From contig NZ_FUIC01000033.1 of the NCBI RefSeq assembly GCF_900163695.1, positions 37,384-101,383 on the forward strand: DNA of 64,000 nt, given 5' to 3'. The translations under genes and the position numbers were made by a program. Below, piece by piece: positions 35,241-44,141 of the stretch. Below the pieces are notes generated by a model. The model saw only the letters and a list, made by a program, of their open reading frames with translations, did not search any database and was not told the DNA's origin. This DNA comes from Gulosibacter sp. 10. Its GTDB lineage: Bacteria; Actinomycetota; Actinomycetes; Actinomycetales; Microbacteriaceae. Position 1 is the stretch's first letter. Each line of letters starts with the position of its first letter.

Positions 35241-35930
35241 TCAATCCTCGCAGATGCGCCGCCGCCCGCCCTCCGGCCCGCCTCGCGAGCGCAACCGCGC
35301 CCAGGCCCACCGGCAGGCCTTCACCGTGAGACCCACCAGGAACACCGCCGCGACCGTGCCCTCGCGGACGCCCTCCAGGCGCCCGTAGAGGAGGAGGGAG
35401 CAGAGCACGGCCACCGCCACGATCACCAGGTCGTTGAGGATCTTGATGGTGCTGAACTCGCGGCCGGTCACCTGCGCGATCGCCGCTACGAGCCCTTCGG
35501 GCGCGAGGTAGATCGCCTTGGCGCTCACCTGGATCCACACCCCGACGCCGAGCAGCGCGGAGCCGCCGAGCGAGAGCGCGAGCTGCGCGGGATAGCCGCT
35601 CGGCTCGAGGTCGCGGAGGATCCAGAGCGAGAGATCGCACGCGGCGCCGAAGGCGAAGGCGGCGCCCACCTGCAGCACCTGCAGGGGCGGGAAGCGGCGC
35701 CGCAGGATGAGGATCTGGGCGAGCAGCATGAGGATGTTCAGCATCGCGGTGAGCATGCCGATCGTGAACGGCAGGGCGGGCTCGAGCGCCACCGGAAGGC
35801 TCGAGACGGGCGTCGTCCCGAGCAGGGCGCGCACCGTCATCGCCGTGCCCATCGACATGACGAAGACGCCGAGGAGGAACTGCGCGGTGCGGAGCAGGAT
35901 GTCGGCCGGGCCGCCGATGCGGGCGGCCAC
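35241..35930 (-). CDS. YczE/YitT-type (DUF6198) integral membrane protein
   Basis: A 229-residue protein with five to six hydrophobic helices. Family marks are TAQFLLGVFVMSMGTAMTVR, a GTTPVSSLP loop, AFAFGAACDLSLW, and the TGREFSTIKILNDL segment. Function is unknown; related proteins include YczE. The start is the GTG at 35930, immediately after the TAG of the upstream paralog, so translation is probably coupled by re-initiation. It may be read with the flanking amine oxidase-like and CrtI-like genes. Confidence 0.8.
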   Translation of the reverse strand: MAARIGGPADILLRTAQFLLGVFVMSMGTAMTVRALLGTTPVSSLPVALEPALPFTIGMLTAMLNILMLLAQILILRRRFPPLQVLQVGAAFAFGAACDLSLWILRDLEPSGYPAQLALSLGGSALLGVGVWIQVSAKAIYLAPEGLVAAIAQVTGREFSTIKILNDLVIVAVAVLCSLLLYGRLEGVREGTVAAVFLVGLTVKACRWAWARLRSRGGPEGGRRRICED

Positions 35931-36635
35931 CTACGCGGCCGTCCCGCCGGCCGGGCCCGCGCGCCCCGCGTCGCCCTCGCGGGGGCGCGACAGCACTGCG
36001 GGCCAGGGCACGAACCGGTGCAGCAGCCGCACGACGTAGCCGACGAGCACGGCCGCGACGATCGTGCCCTCGCGCACCCCGTGCAGGCCGCCCAGCAGCA
36101 CGAGCGAGAGCAGCACCGCGAGCAGCACGAGCGCGGAATCGGTGAGCATCTTGACCGTGCTGAACTGCCGCCCCGTCACCCGGGCCACGGCCACGGCGAA
36201 GCCGTCGCCCGACAGCGTCAGCACGCGCGGCGTCACCTGCAGCCACACGCCGACGCCGACCACGAGCGAGCCGAGGAGGGAGAGCCCCAGCTGCGCGGGA
36301 TACGCCACCGGCTCGATCCCCCGCAGCAGCCAGACGGAGAGGTCGCAGGCCGCCCCGAACGCGAAGGCGGCGGGCAGCTGCAGCAGCTGGACGGGCTCGA
36401 AGCGCCGCCGCAGCACCGCGATCTGCGCGAGCAGCAGCACGAGGTTGAGCCCGATCGTGTAGACGCCGAGGGAGGGCGGCGTCGCGTAGGAGAGCACGAG
36501 CGGCACCGCGCTGATCGGCGTCGTGCCGATGAGCGCGTGCACCGAGAGCGAGACGCCGATGGACATCACGGCGAGACCGAGGAGGAACGTGCAGTAGCGC
36601 AGGAGCAGGCTGCCGCGGCGCCGGGCGGGCGTCAC
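35931..36635 (-). CDS. YczE/YitT-type (DUF6198) membrane protein, tandem paralog
   Basis: A 234-residue paralog of the next gene with the same helix pattern: RYCTFLLGLAVMSIGVSLS, IGTTPISAVPL, AFAFGAACDLSVWLL, and TGRQFSTVKMLTD. It starts with GTG 36635, whose GTGA overlaps the stop of the sarcosine-oxidase-like gene by 4 bp. The C-terminal tail is longer and Pro/Gly/Arg-rich. The two copies could form a heterodimeric channel or transporter; this is inference from the coupling. Confidence 0.8.
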   Translation of the reverse strand: MTPARRRGSLLLRYCTFLLGLAVMSIGVSLSVHALIGTTPISAVPLVLSYATPPSLGVYTIGLNLVLLLAQIAVLRRRFEPVQLLQLPAAFAFGAACDLSVWLLRGIEPVAYPAQLGLSLLGSLVVGVGVWLQVTPRVLTLSGDGFAVAVARVTGRQFSTVKMLTDSALVLLAVLLSLVLLGGLHGVREGTIVAAVLVGYVVRLLHRFVPWPAVLSRPREGDAGRAGPAGGTAA

Positions 36636-37789
36636 GTCCGCAGCCCCGGGCGGGAGAGCGAGAACGCCTCCGGCCCCGGCCCGCCCTCGGCGAGGTCGGC
36701 GCCGATCCGCCCGATCAGCGGCGCGAACTTGAAGCCCTCCCCCGCGAAGCCGGCGAGCACCACCACCGGGCCCACCCGGTCGAGGATGAACAGGCCGTCC
36801 GGCGCGGTGGTGTAGGTGCACGCGACCGCCTCGACGCGCGAGGCGTCCACGCCCGGCAGCCAGTCCTCCGCGTAGCGGCGCAGGTGGTCCACGACGCGCT
36901 CGTCGACCAGGAACTCCCGCGTCGCCGGATCCGTCTCGGCGCCGACCGCGTGCCAGCCCGCCTTGACGCCCTCGCCGGGGGTCAGCATGCCGTAGAGCAC
37001 GGGATGCCAGTAGTCCTCGCGGTAGCGCGGATCCTCGAGCCCGGCCCAGTGGTTGAAGCTCGGCCAGTCGAGCCCCGCGTCGTAGCGGGGGAAGTGCACC
37101 GGGTTCTCCTCGGTGACGCGCAGCCGCGGCAGGCCGATGTGCTTGCCGAGCGCCGCGGCGGTCCAGGCGCCGGCCGCGACCACGAGGGTGCGGGCGCGGA
37201 CCCGCTCGCGGGCGCCGGTGCCCGCCGATTCGAGCACGACCTCGGCGCCCTCGTCCTCGACGCGCTCGATCTCGGCGCGCACGCCGAGCCGGATCTCCGC
37301 ACCGCGGCGCACCGCCGATTCCGCGAGCGCGAGCAGCGTCTCGTCGGCCCGGATGCCGCCGGCCTCGGGCGTGTGGAGCACCGTGCCGTCGAAGCGGATG
37401 CCCGGCCACCGGCGCTCGGCCTCGTCGGCGCCGAGCACCTCGATGCCCAGGTCGCGCCCGGCCAGGCCGGACTCGCGCATCCTGCGCACGACGAGCTCGG
37501 CGGGCAGGCCGGCGCCGTGGCTGACGATGCCGGTGCCGGGCAGCAGCGTGCGGCCGGATTCGGCCTCGAGCTCCCGATAGGCGTCGAACGCGGGGCGCAG
37601 CAGGCCCAGGTGCGGCTCGTGGGGGAAGTGCGGGTTGAAGTTGCGCCGGCCGCCGTGGCTCGCCCCCGCGAGGCCGCCGATGCCGTCCTGCTCGACCACG
37701 AGCACCTCGCGGCCTCGCCGGGCGAGGCGCCAGGCGGTTGCGAGCCCCATCGCGCCGCCGCCGACCACCAGCACATCGAGATTCGCCAT
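36632..37789 (-). CDS. FAD-dependent amine oxidase, monomeric sarcosine oxidase/SolA-like
   Basis: A 385-residue protein of the DadA/glycine oxidase fold. The FAD motif is VLVVGGGAMGLATAWRLARR (residues 6-25) followed by VVEQDG. The segment GLAGASHGGRRNF matches the GSSHGxxR loop of sarcosine oxidases. Cys324 (VACTYTTAPDG) aligns with the cysteine that carries covalent FAD in monomeric sarcosine oxidase. Family reactions oxidise N-methyl amines or cyclic amino acids to aldehyde/imine plus H2O2. The start has no strong ribosome site. It overlaps the YczE-like gene downstream, which suggests a transport partner for its substrate. Confidence 0.88.
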   Translation of the reverse strand: MANLDVLVVGGGAMGLATAWRLARRGREVLVVEQDGIGGLAGASHGGRRNFNPHFPHEPHLGLLRPAFDAYRELEAESGRTLLPGTGIVSHGAGLPAELVVRRMRESGLAGRDLGIEVLGADEAERRWPGIRFDGTVLHTPEAGGIRADETLLALAESAVRRGAEIRLGVRAEIERVEDEGAEVVLESAGTGARERVRARTLVVAAGAWTAAALGKHIGLPRLRVTEENPVHFPRYDAGLDWPSFNHWAGLEDPRYREDYWHPVLYGMLTPGEGVKAGWHAVGAETDPATREFLVDERVVDHLRRYAEDWLPGVDASRVEAVACTYTTAPDGLFILDRVGPVVVLAGFAGEGFKFAPLIGRIGADLAEGGPGPEAFSLSRPGLRT

Positions 37790-37828
37790 GCGAGCACTCT
37801 ACGCCCGGAGGAGCACGGCGGAGCGCCC

Positions 37829-37855
37829 CGCGGGCGGGGGCGCGCCCCGCCCGCG
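37829..37855 (-). terminator. Terminator hairpin after the first YceI gene
   Basis: CGCGGGCGGGG (37829-37839) pairs perfectly with CCCCGCCCGCG (37845-37855), 44 bp past the YceI stop at 37900. Confidence 0.6.
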
Positions 37856-37899
37856 AGCGCGGGTTGCGCCGCGCCCGGCGGTCGGGGTGGCGCGGGCGC

Positions 37900-38445
37900 T
37901 CAGGCCTGCAGCGCGGCCTGGCCGTCGATGAGGATGCGCACCTCGTCGCCGAGCGCGAGGCCGCCGGCCTCGGTGGGCGCGTTGCCGCTGACGCCGAACT
38001 CCTTGCGGCTGATCTTCGTCTCGGCCTCGAAGCCGGCCTTGGTGTTGCCGAAGCCGTCGACCGTGACGCCGCCGAACTCGACCTCGAGCTCGACCTCCTT
38101 CGTGACGCCGCGCATCGTGAAGTCGCCGAGCACGACGATGCCGCCGTCGTCCACCCGCACCGACTTCGAGACGAAGGCGATCTGCGGGTAGCGGTCGGCG
38201 GCGAAGTAGTCGGAGTTGCGCAGGTGCTCGTCGCGCTGGGCCTGCTTGGTGGTGATCGAGGCGACGTCGACGGTCGCGCTCACGGTCGTGTCCTCGAGCT
38301 GCTCGCCGACCTGGATGGTGCCCTCGAACCGTTCGAAGGCGCCGCGCACCTTCGAGATAGCGAGGTGGCGGATGACGAACGCGACCTCGCTGTGGGCGGG
38401 GTCGATGGTCCAGGTACCGGGCTGCAGGCCTTCGATTGCGGTCAT
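37900..38445 (-). CDS. YceI family protein, copy 1
   Basis: A 181-residue YceI-type beta-barrel lipid-binding protein without a signal peptide. Marks are GTWTIDPAHSEVAFVIRH near the start, VRGAFERFEGTI, a central DEHLRNSDYFAADRYP and the C-terminal KISRKEFGVSGNAP. YceI proteins bind isoprenoid-like chains (for example polyprenyl chains) in the barrel. GAAGGAG precedes the ATG. The gene 165 bp upstream on the same strand is a near-copy; each has its own terminator. Confidence 0.88.
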   Translation of the reverse strand: MTAIEGLQPGTWTIDPAHSEVAFVIRHLAISKVRGAFERFEGTIQVGEQLEDTTVSATVDVASITTKQAQRDEHLRNSDYFAADRYPQIAFVSKSVRVDDGGIVVLGDFTMRGVTKEVELEVEFGGVTVDGFGNTKAGFEAETKISRKEFGVSGNAPTEAGGLALGDEVRILIDGQAALQA

Positions 38446-38572
38446 TCGGGCTCCTTCGGGGCTTGGCGAAAGCCCTCACGCTACTGCCCGCCGCGAGGGC
38501 GCTGCAACGCCTCGGGGCGGTTCCCGCCCGCAAGGCCGCACCTGCCCGCGCGAGGCGGAGCCGGTGCGGGAC

Positions 38573-38604
38573 GCCCGGGGCACGAGCGCACTCGTGCCCC
38601 GGGC
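38573..38604 (-). terminator. Terminator hairpin after the second YceI gene
   Basis: A perfect 14-bp stem: GCCCGGGGCACGAG (38573-38586) and its complement (38591-38604) around CGCA, 6 bp past the stop codon at 38611. Confidence 0.75.
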
Positions 38605-38610
38605 CGCCGC

Positions 38611-39156
38611 CTACGCCTGGAAGGCCGCCTGGCCGTCGATCGTGATGCGCACCTCGTCGCCGAGCGTGAGCCCGCCGGCCTCGGTGGGCGCGTTCCAGCT
38701 GACGCCGAACTCCTTGCGGTTGATCTTGGCCTCGGCCTCGAACCCGGCCTTGGTGTTGCCGAAGCCGTCGACCGTGACGCCGCCGAACTCGACCTCGAAC
38801 TCGACCTCCTTGGTGACGCCGCGCAGCGTCAGGTCGCCGAGCACCCGGATCTCCTCGCCCTCGACGCGGATCGACTTCGAGACGAAGGTCATCTGCGGGT
38901 GCTCGGGGGCCGCGAAGAAGTCGGAGGTGCGCAGGTGCTCGTCGCGCTGCTCCTGGTTCGTGTTCACGGAGGCGACCTCCACGGCCGCCTCGACCGCGGA
39001 GTCCTCGAGGCGCTCGCCGACGGTGATGGTGCCCTCGAAGCGCTCGAACTTGCCCCGCACCTTCGAGATCGCCATGTGACGGACGACGAAGCCGACCTCC
39101 GTGTGGGTGGGGTCGATCGTCCAGGTGCCGGGCTTGAGCCCGTCGATTGCGGTCAT
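38611..39156 (-). CDS. YceI family protein, copy 2
   Basis: A 181-residue protein of the same length as copy 1 and very similar throughout (GTWTIDPTHTEVGFVVRH, VRGKFERFEGTI, DEHLRTSDFFAAPEHP, KINRKEFGVSWNAP). It has no signal peptide, so it acts in the cytosol or at the inner face. GGAAGGAATTC precedes the ATG. The gap upstream (39157-39274) is AT-richer than its surroundings and holds a plausible promoter. The duplication appears recent because both protein and DNA are similar. In some actinobacteria YceI genes sit near stress regulators; none is seen here. Confidence 0.88.
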   Translation of the reverse strand: MTAIDGLKPGTWTIDPTHTEVGFVVRHMAISKVRGKFERFEGTITVGERLEDSAVEAAVEVASVNTNQEQRDEHLRTSDFFAAPEHPQMTFVSKSIRVEGEEIRVLGDLTLRGVTKEVEFEVEFGGVTVDGFGNTKAGFEAEAKINRKEFGVSWNAPTEAGGLTLGDEVRITIDGQAAFQA

Positions 39157-39194
39157 GCGAATTCCTTCCGTGCTGTGGCGTATGTGCCCGACCA

Positions 39195-39222
39195 AACATA
39201 ATCCGATTCCATGAAAATGCAA
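39195..39222 (-). promoter_or_regulatory. Possible promoter of YceI copy 2
   Basis: On the minus strand TTGCAT (39222-39217) and TATGTT (39200-39195) are 16 bp apart in an AT-rich patch, about 39 bp from the ATG. Confidence 0.4.
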
Positions 39223-39274
39223 GTAAATTTCCCGTGAAGTCGCCGCACCCCGGCCCCGCCCGGCACCCTGGATA

Positions 39275-41122
39275 ATGGAGGTCATGTTCCGTCGACGCAA
39301 GCATCGCCCGCAGGGCCGCCGTCGACGGCAGCGGCCCGTGTGGCGGGAGGGCGCCCTCCGCGCGGCCTCAGCGGCTCGCAGGGCCTCGGCCCCGACGAGC
39401 GGGAAGACCGTTCGGACCTCCTCGGGCCGCGAGGAGCTCGTGGCGGCCCTGCTGCCCAACTGGTGGGGCGTGGTCGGCGGCCAGGTGGCCTCGTGGATCG
39501 CGCTCGGCCCGAGCTTCCTGCCCCGCACGTGGTGGATGACCGCCGCGAGCGTCGGCCTCTCGCAGCTCTACGGCTACGCCCTCGGCGTCGGGGCGCGCAG
39601 CCTCCGCTCGGGCGCCATCGCCCTCCTGCGGCCGCGCATCCGCCCGGGCGGGACGCTCACTGCCCTGGGCCGCGGCCTGGCCCGGCTCACCGGCGCATGG
39701 CAGATCCTGCTGCTCAGCACGATGGTGCTCGGCACCAGCGCGGCGCTCGTGACGTCGATGAACCGGCAGCGGGAGATCGCGCGGCTCGTGGACGTGGAGC
39801 CCCCGACCGCCAGGGTGCAGCTCGCCGGCATGGCCGCCGGCACGGGCGGGGTGCTCGCGGCGATCCTCGCCGTCCGCCTCTTCCGCCTCCAATCCTGGGG
39901 CACCCGCGAGCTGCTGCGCCGCTTCCTGCCCGCCGTGGCGGTCCCCTTCTCGGGCACCGCGATCACGCTCGCCCTCACCTACTTCTTCAACCGCTCGATC
40001 GTGTGGGACCGCCTGCTCCAGCGCATCCACGACGCCGCCGAGCGGAACAACCTGCGCCCGCTGCCCGGCCGCGCGCAGCCCGTGCAGCCCGAGCGCTCGG
40101 GCTCCCCCGAGTCCTTCGAGCCCTTCAACACCGTCGGGCGCCACGGCAAGGCCGTCGTCTCCGACGGTCCGCGCGCGCTCGACATCGCCGCGTTCTGGGG
40201 CGAGCCGGCGCTCGAGCCCGTGCGCGCCTACGTGGGCCTGCGCCCCACCGTGACGATCGAGGAGGCCGCGGCCCGGGCGGTGCGCGAGCTGCGCCGCGCG
40301 GGCGGCTTCGAGCGCTCGCACCTGTGCATCTACATCGGCACCGGCACCGGCTGGCTCAACGACTGGTCCATGGCGGCGATGGAGTTCCTCACCAGGGGCG
40401 ACTGCGCGATGGTCTCGCTGCAGTACACCGTGCTGCCCAGCGCCTTCGCGATGATCCTCGACCGCAACTCCCCGCAGCAGACCGGCAGGGCGCTCTACCG
40501 GGCCGTCGCGGAGGAGCTCGAGCGGATGCCCGCCGAGCGGCGGCCTCGGCTCTACGTCTCCGGCGAGTCGCTCGGGGCGTTCGGAGGGCTCAGCGAGTTC
40601 CGGGACGCCCGGGACATGGCCGAGCGGCTCGACGGCGCCGTCTGGGCGGGCTCCCCGCAGTTCTCCCCGGTCTGGCAGGAGCTCACCGAGGGGCGCGCCC
40701 CCGGGTCCTCCTTCGTGCGGCCGCGGGTCGGCGACGGCTCGACCTTCCGGTTCTCGAACGGCCTCGGCGACCTCGACCGCGGCTCCGACGGCGCCGACTA
40801 CGCGCCGTGGGGCCCCCGGCGCTTCGTGTTCATGCAGCATCCCAGCGACCCGATCGTCTGGTGGTCCCCCTCGCTCATCTGGCGCGAGCCGGCGTGGATG
40901 ACCGAGCCGCTCGGCCACGACGTCACCCCCGAGATCAGGTGGTGGCCGTGGGTCACGTTCTGGCAGATCGCCGCGGACATGCCGATGTCGATCAAGACCC
41001 GCGGCGGGCACGCCCACCGGTACTACGAGGAGTACGTGCAGGCCTGGTCGGAGGTGCTCGGCGCGCCCGTCGACGCGCCCCGCCTCATCCGCGCGATCAG
41101 GCCGCTCGTGCACCCGCACTGA
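39275..41122 (+). CDS. Membrane alpha/beta-hydrolase (Abhydrolase_9 family)
   Basis: The protein has 615 residues. An Arg-rich N-terminus is followed by about four hydrophobic helices (about 60-230) of the Abhydrolase_9 N-terminal domain. The catalytic domain begins about 290 with GRHGKAVVSDGPRALDIAAF and holds the nucleophile elbow SGESLGAFGG and a late GGHAHRYYEEY with the likely catalytic His. The HPSDPIVWW segment likely provides the Asp. Function of this family is not established; it may be an ester or lipid hydrolase at the membrane. The start is uncertain: ATG 39275 lacks a clear ribosome site and ATG 39284 has GGAGG too close. Confidence 0.8.
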   Translation: MEVMFRRRKHRPQGRRRRQRPVWREGALRAASAARRASAPTSGKTVRTSSGREELVAALLPNWWGVVGGQVASWIALGPSFLPRTWWMTAASVGLSQLYGYALGVGARSLRSGAIALLRPRIRPGGTLTALGRGLARLTGAWQILLLSTMVLGTSAALVTSMNRQREIARLVDVEPPTARVQLAGMAAGTGGVLAAILAVRLFRLQSWGTRELLRRFLPAVAVPFSGTAITLALTYFFNRSIVWDRLLQRIHDAAERNNLRPLPGRAQPVQPERSGSPESFEPFNTVGRHGKAVVSDGPRALDIAAFWGEPALEPVRAYVGLRPTVTIEEAAARAVRELRRAGGFERSHLCIYIGTGTGWLNDWSMAAMEFLTRGDCAMVSLQYTVLPSAFAMILDRNSPQQTGRALYRAVAEELERMPAERRPRLYVSGESLGAFGGLSEFRDARDMAERLDGAVWAGSPQFSPVWQELTEGRAPGSSFVRPRVGDGSTFRFSNGLGDLDRGSDGADYAPWGPRRFVFMQHPSDPIVWWSPSLIWREPAWMTEPLGHDVTPEIRWWPWVTFWQIAADMPMSIKTRGGHAHRYYEEYVQAWSEVLGAPVDAPRLIRAIRPLVHPH

Positions 41123-41180
41123 TCGGCGCGGCGGAGGCGCGGGGAGCCCGCGCGAATCGGGGGATTCCATGGCTGCGAAC

Positions 41181-41199
41181 TTAGGTTAGGGTTGCCTAA
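41181..41199. promoter_or_regulatory. IdeR/DtxR-type iron box upstream of the siderophore operon
   Basis: TTAGGTTAGGGTTGCCTAA matches 16 of 19 positions of the IdeR/DtxR consensus TTAGGTTAGGCTAACCTAA. It lies 31 bp before the TTG start of the first permease, so iron-bound repressor would shut off uptake. Confidence 0.85.
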
Positions 41200-41229
41200 A
41201 ACATTCGTATTCATGGTTCTGGAGCCGCC

Positions 41230-42270
41230 TTGCCGCCATCCCTCCGCGCCGCGGACGCACCGAGCATCGCGCCGGCGAGCACCCCGCGCCGCCTCGCGAC
41301 GATCGTCGTGGGCCTCGCGCTGCTGGCGCTCCTCGCGGTCGCGAGCCTCTTCATCGGCTCGGGCGACATCCCGCCCGCCGAGGCCTGGCGGCTGCTGCTC
41401 GAGGGCGACGGCAGCTCGAACGCGGTCATCGTGCGCGAATACCGCGTGCCGCGCACCCTCCTCGCGATCGTCGTCGGCATCGCGCTCGGGCTCTCGGGCG
41501 CGATCATCCAGGCCATCACGCGCAATCCGCTCGCCGATCCGGGCATCCTCGGCGTCAACGCGGGGGCCTACACCGCCGTGGTGCTCGCCGCAGCCTTCCT
41601 CGGTTCCTCGCTCACCGGCGCGCACGTGGCGTTCTCGCTCGCCGGCGCGCTGCTGGCCTCCCTCGTCGTCTACGGGATCGGCACGACCGGCCCCGCCGCC
41701 GGCACGCCCACCAAGCTCGTCCTCACGGGCACGGCGTTCGGGGCCGTGCTCACGGGCATCAGCTTCGCGGTGACGCTCACGCGGCCGGAGGTCTTCGACC
41801 GCGTGCGCTTCTGGGCCGCCGGCTCGCTGCAGAACCGGCAGTTCGACACGCTCTGGGCCGTGCTGCCCTTCATCATCGCGGGCGTCGCGCTCGCCCTGCT
41901 GCTGCCCCGGGCGCTCAACGCGCTCGCCCTCGGCGACGACGTGGCCGTCGCGCTCGGCTCGCGCCCCGCGCTCACGAAGCTCGTCGGCGTGGCCGCCGTG
42001 ACCCTGCTCTGCGGCGCCGCGACCGCGGCGGCGGGGCCGATCGCCTTCGTGGGGCTCATGATCCCGCACGCGCTGCGCAGCCTCGTCGGCCCCGACCAGC
42101 GGTGGATCGTGCCCCTGAGCCTCCTCGCCGCGCCGATCCTCATGCTCGCCGCCGACCTCCTCGGACGCGTGGCCGTGTCGAGCGAGCTGCCCGCGGGCGT
42201 GGTCACCGCGTTCCTCGGCGCGCCCGTGCTCATCGCCCTCACCCGCCGGAAGGGGGCGCGCGGCCTGTGA
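41230..42270 (+). CDS. Iron-siderophore ABC importer permease (FecCD family), first
   Basis: A 346-residue polytopic permease of the BtuC/FecCD family. Marks are REYRVPRTLLAIVVGIALGL, GAIIQAITRNPLADPGILGV (the coupling region), AGPIAFVGLMIPHALRSLVGPDQR and ELPAGVVTAFLGAPVLI. The start is TTG 41230 with GGAG five bases upstream; no in-frame ATG fits. It is the first gene of a four-gene operon behind the iron box. It pairs with the next permease gene, which overlaps it by 4 bp. Confidence 0.93.
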   Translation: MPPSLRAADAPSIAPASTPRRLATIVVGLALLALLAVASLFIGSGDIPPAEAWRLLLEGDGSSNAVIVREYRVPRTLLAIVVGIALGLSGAIIQAITRNPLADPGILGVNAGAYTAVVLAAAFLGSSLTGAHVAFSLAGALLASLVVYGIGTTGPAAGTPTKLVLTGTAFGAVLTGISFAVTLTRPEVFDRVRFWAAGSLQNRQFDTLWAVLPFIIAGVALALLLPRALNALALGDDVAVALGSRPALTKLVGVAAVTLLCGAATAAAGPIAFVGLMIPHALRSLVGPDQRWIVPLSLLAAPILMLAADLLGRVAVSSELPAGVVTAFLGAPVLIALTRRKGARGL

Positions 42271-43325
42271 CCGAGACCAAGACGCCCAGCTGGCCGTCGG
42301 CCGTCCGACCGCTCCGGCTCGGCCGCTTCAGCGCCCGCATCGAGATCCGCGCCGTGTGCTGGACCGCCGCGGCCGCCATCGCCGCCATCGCGCTCGGGCT
42401 CTACGCCGTCACGGTGGGCAGCTCCACGCTGGGGCTCCCCGACCTCCTCGACGCCCTCCTGGGCCGCGCCGACGAGCGCGCGACCCGCACCCTGCTGGGA
42501 TGGCGCATGCCGCGCGTCGTCTTCGCCCTGCTCGCCGGCGCCGCGCTGGCGGTCTCGGGGGCCGTGTTCCAGTCGATCACCCGCAACCCCCTGGGCAGCC
42601 CCGACATCATCGGCTTCTCGACGGGCGCGTACACCGGCGCGCTCATCGTCTCGATCTTCGCCGCGGGCAGCGCCCTCGGCACCTCGATCGGCGCGCTCGT
42701 CGGCGGCATCCTCACCGGCGTCGCCGTCTACCTGCTCGCCTACTCGCGCGGGGTGAGCGGCATGCGCATCATCGTCGTGGGCATCGGCGTGAGCCTGTTC
42801 CTCGGGGCCTTCAACACGTGGCTGCTCACCACGCTCAAGGTCGAGCAGGCCATCTCGGCCGCGAGCTGGGGCGCCGGCGATCTCGACGACATCGGCTGGA
42901 TCCACACCGTGCCGCTCCTCATCGGGGTGTGCATCGGTGTCCCCGTGCTGCTGTGGCTCTCGGCCGACATGCGGATGCTCGAGATGGGCGACGACTCGGG
43001 CCGCGGCCTCGGCGTGCGCGCCGAGCCGGTGCGCATGTGGCTGCTGCTCACCGCGATCGCGCTCGTGGCCCTCGTCACCGCCGCCGCGGGGCCGATCGCC
43101 TTCGTGGCGCTCGCCGCCCCGCAGCTCGCGATGCGGATCACCGGCACCGCCGGGGTGCGCATCCTGCCCTCCGCCGCCTTCGGCGCGCTGCTGCTCGTCG
43201 CATCCGACCTCGTCGCCCGCACGATCATCGCGCCCGAGCGGCTCCCCGTCGGCGTCGTGACCCTCTGCGTCGGCGGCGCCTATCTCGTCTGGCTGCTCGC
43301 CTCGTTCGGAAGGAAGACCCGATGA
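42267..43325 (+). CDS. Iron-siderophore ABC importer permease (FecCD family), second
   Basis: The product has 352 residues from GTG 42267, whose GTGA overlaps the first permease stop. It has the same signature set: GWRMPRVVFALLAGAALAVS, GAVFQSITRNPLGSPDIIGF, AAGPIAFVALAAPQLAMRI and RLPVGVVTLCVGGAYLVW. The two dissimilar subunits would form a heterodimer, as in FepDG/FecCD systems. It overlaps the ATPase gene by 4 bp (ATGA). Confidence 0.93.
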   Translation: MTETKTPSWPSAVRPLRLGRFSARIEIRAVCWTAAAAIAAIALGLYAVTVGSSTLGLPDLLDALLGRADERATRTLLGWRMPRVVFALLAGAALAVSGAVFQSITRNPLGSPDIIGFSTGAYTGALIVSIFAAGSALGTSIGALVGGILTGVAVYLLAYSRGVSGMRIIVVGIGVSLFLGAFNTWLLTTLKVEQAISAASWGAGDLDDIGWIHTVPLLIGVCIGVPVLLWLSADMRMLEMGDDSGRGLGVRAEPVRMWLLLTAIALVALVTAAAGPIAFVALAAPQLAMRITGTAGVRILPSAAFGALLLVASDLVARTIIAPERLPVGVVTLCVGGAYLVWLLASFGRKTR

Positions 43326-44119
43326 CCGCACGGCTCGCCGCGCAAGACCTCAGCACCGGCTACGGGGAGCGCCGGATCATCGAGTCGCTCGACCTCGAGA
43401 TCCCCGACGGCGGGTTCACCGCCATCATCGGCCCCAACGGCTGCGGCAAATCCACCCTGCTCCGCTCCCTCGCCCGGCTCATCCCGCCCGCCTCCGGCAG
43501 CGTGCTGCTCGACGGCGCGAGCATCGCGACCGTCAAGGCCAAGGAGCTCGCGCGGCAGGTGGGCCTGCTGCCGCAGAGCTCGATCGCGCCCGAGGGCATC
43601 ACGGTGATCGACCTCGTGACCCGAGGCCGGCACCCCCACCAGGGCATGCTGCGGCGCTGGAGCACGCAGGACGAGGACGCCGTGCGGGAGGCGCTCGCGC
43701 GCACGCGGCTCACCGAGTTCTCGACCCGCGTGGTCGACGAGCTCTCGGGCGGCCAGCGGCAGCGCGTGTGGATCGCCATGGCGCTGGCCCAGGACACGCC
43801 CATCCTGCTGCTCGACGAGCCCACCACCTATCTCGACATCTCGCACCAGATCGACGTGCTCGACCTGTGCTCCGGCCTCCAGCGGGAGGGGCGCACCCTC
43901 GTCGCCGTGCTGCACGACCTCAACCAGGCGGCGCGCTACGCGACGCACCTCGTGGCGGTGAAGGAGGGGCGCATCGTCGCCCGCGGCGAACCGCACGAGG
44001 TCGTGACCGCCGAGCTGCTCGACGAGGTGTTCGGCGTCGCCGCCCGCGTCGTGGAGGACCCGGAGACGGGCGGGCCGCTCATCGTGCCCCGGGCGCCGGG
44101 ACATTCGACGAACCGATGA
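43322..44119 (+). CDS. Iron-siderophore ABC importer ATPase (FepC type)
   Basis: A 265-residue ABC ATPase. Walker A is GPNGCGKST (about 38-46), the Q-loop region is GLLPQSS, the FepC-specific VTRGRHPHQ follows, the signature is LSGGQRQRVWIAMALAQ, Walker B is ILLLDEPTTYLD, and the H-loop is AVLHDLNQA. These residues match FepC/FecE/FhuC ATPases closely. It is the third gene of the operon and overlaps the second permease by 4 bp. Confidence 0.95.
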   Translation: MTARLAAQDLSTGYGERRIIESLDLEIPDGGFTAIIGPNGCGKSTLLRSLARLIPPASGSVLLDGASIATVKAKELARQVGLLPQSSIAPEGITVIDLVTRGRHPHQGMLRRWSTQDEDAVREALARTRLTEFSTRVVDELSGGQRQRVWIAMALAQDTPILLLDEPTTYLDISHQIDVLDLCSGLQREGRTLVAVLHDLNQAARYATHLVAVKEGRIVARGEPHEVVTAELLDEVFGVAARVVEDPETGGPLIVPRAPGHSTNR

Positions 44120-44141
44120 CATCCATCCAGGAAAGGCAATC

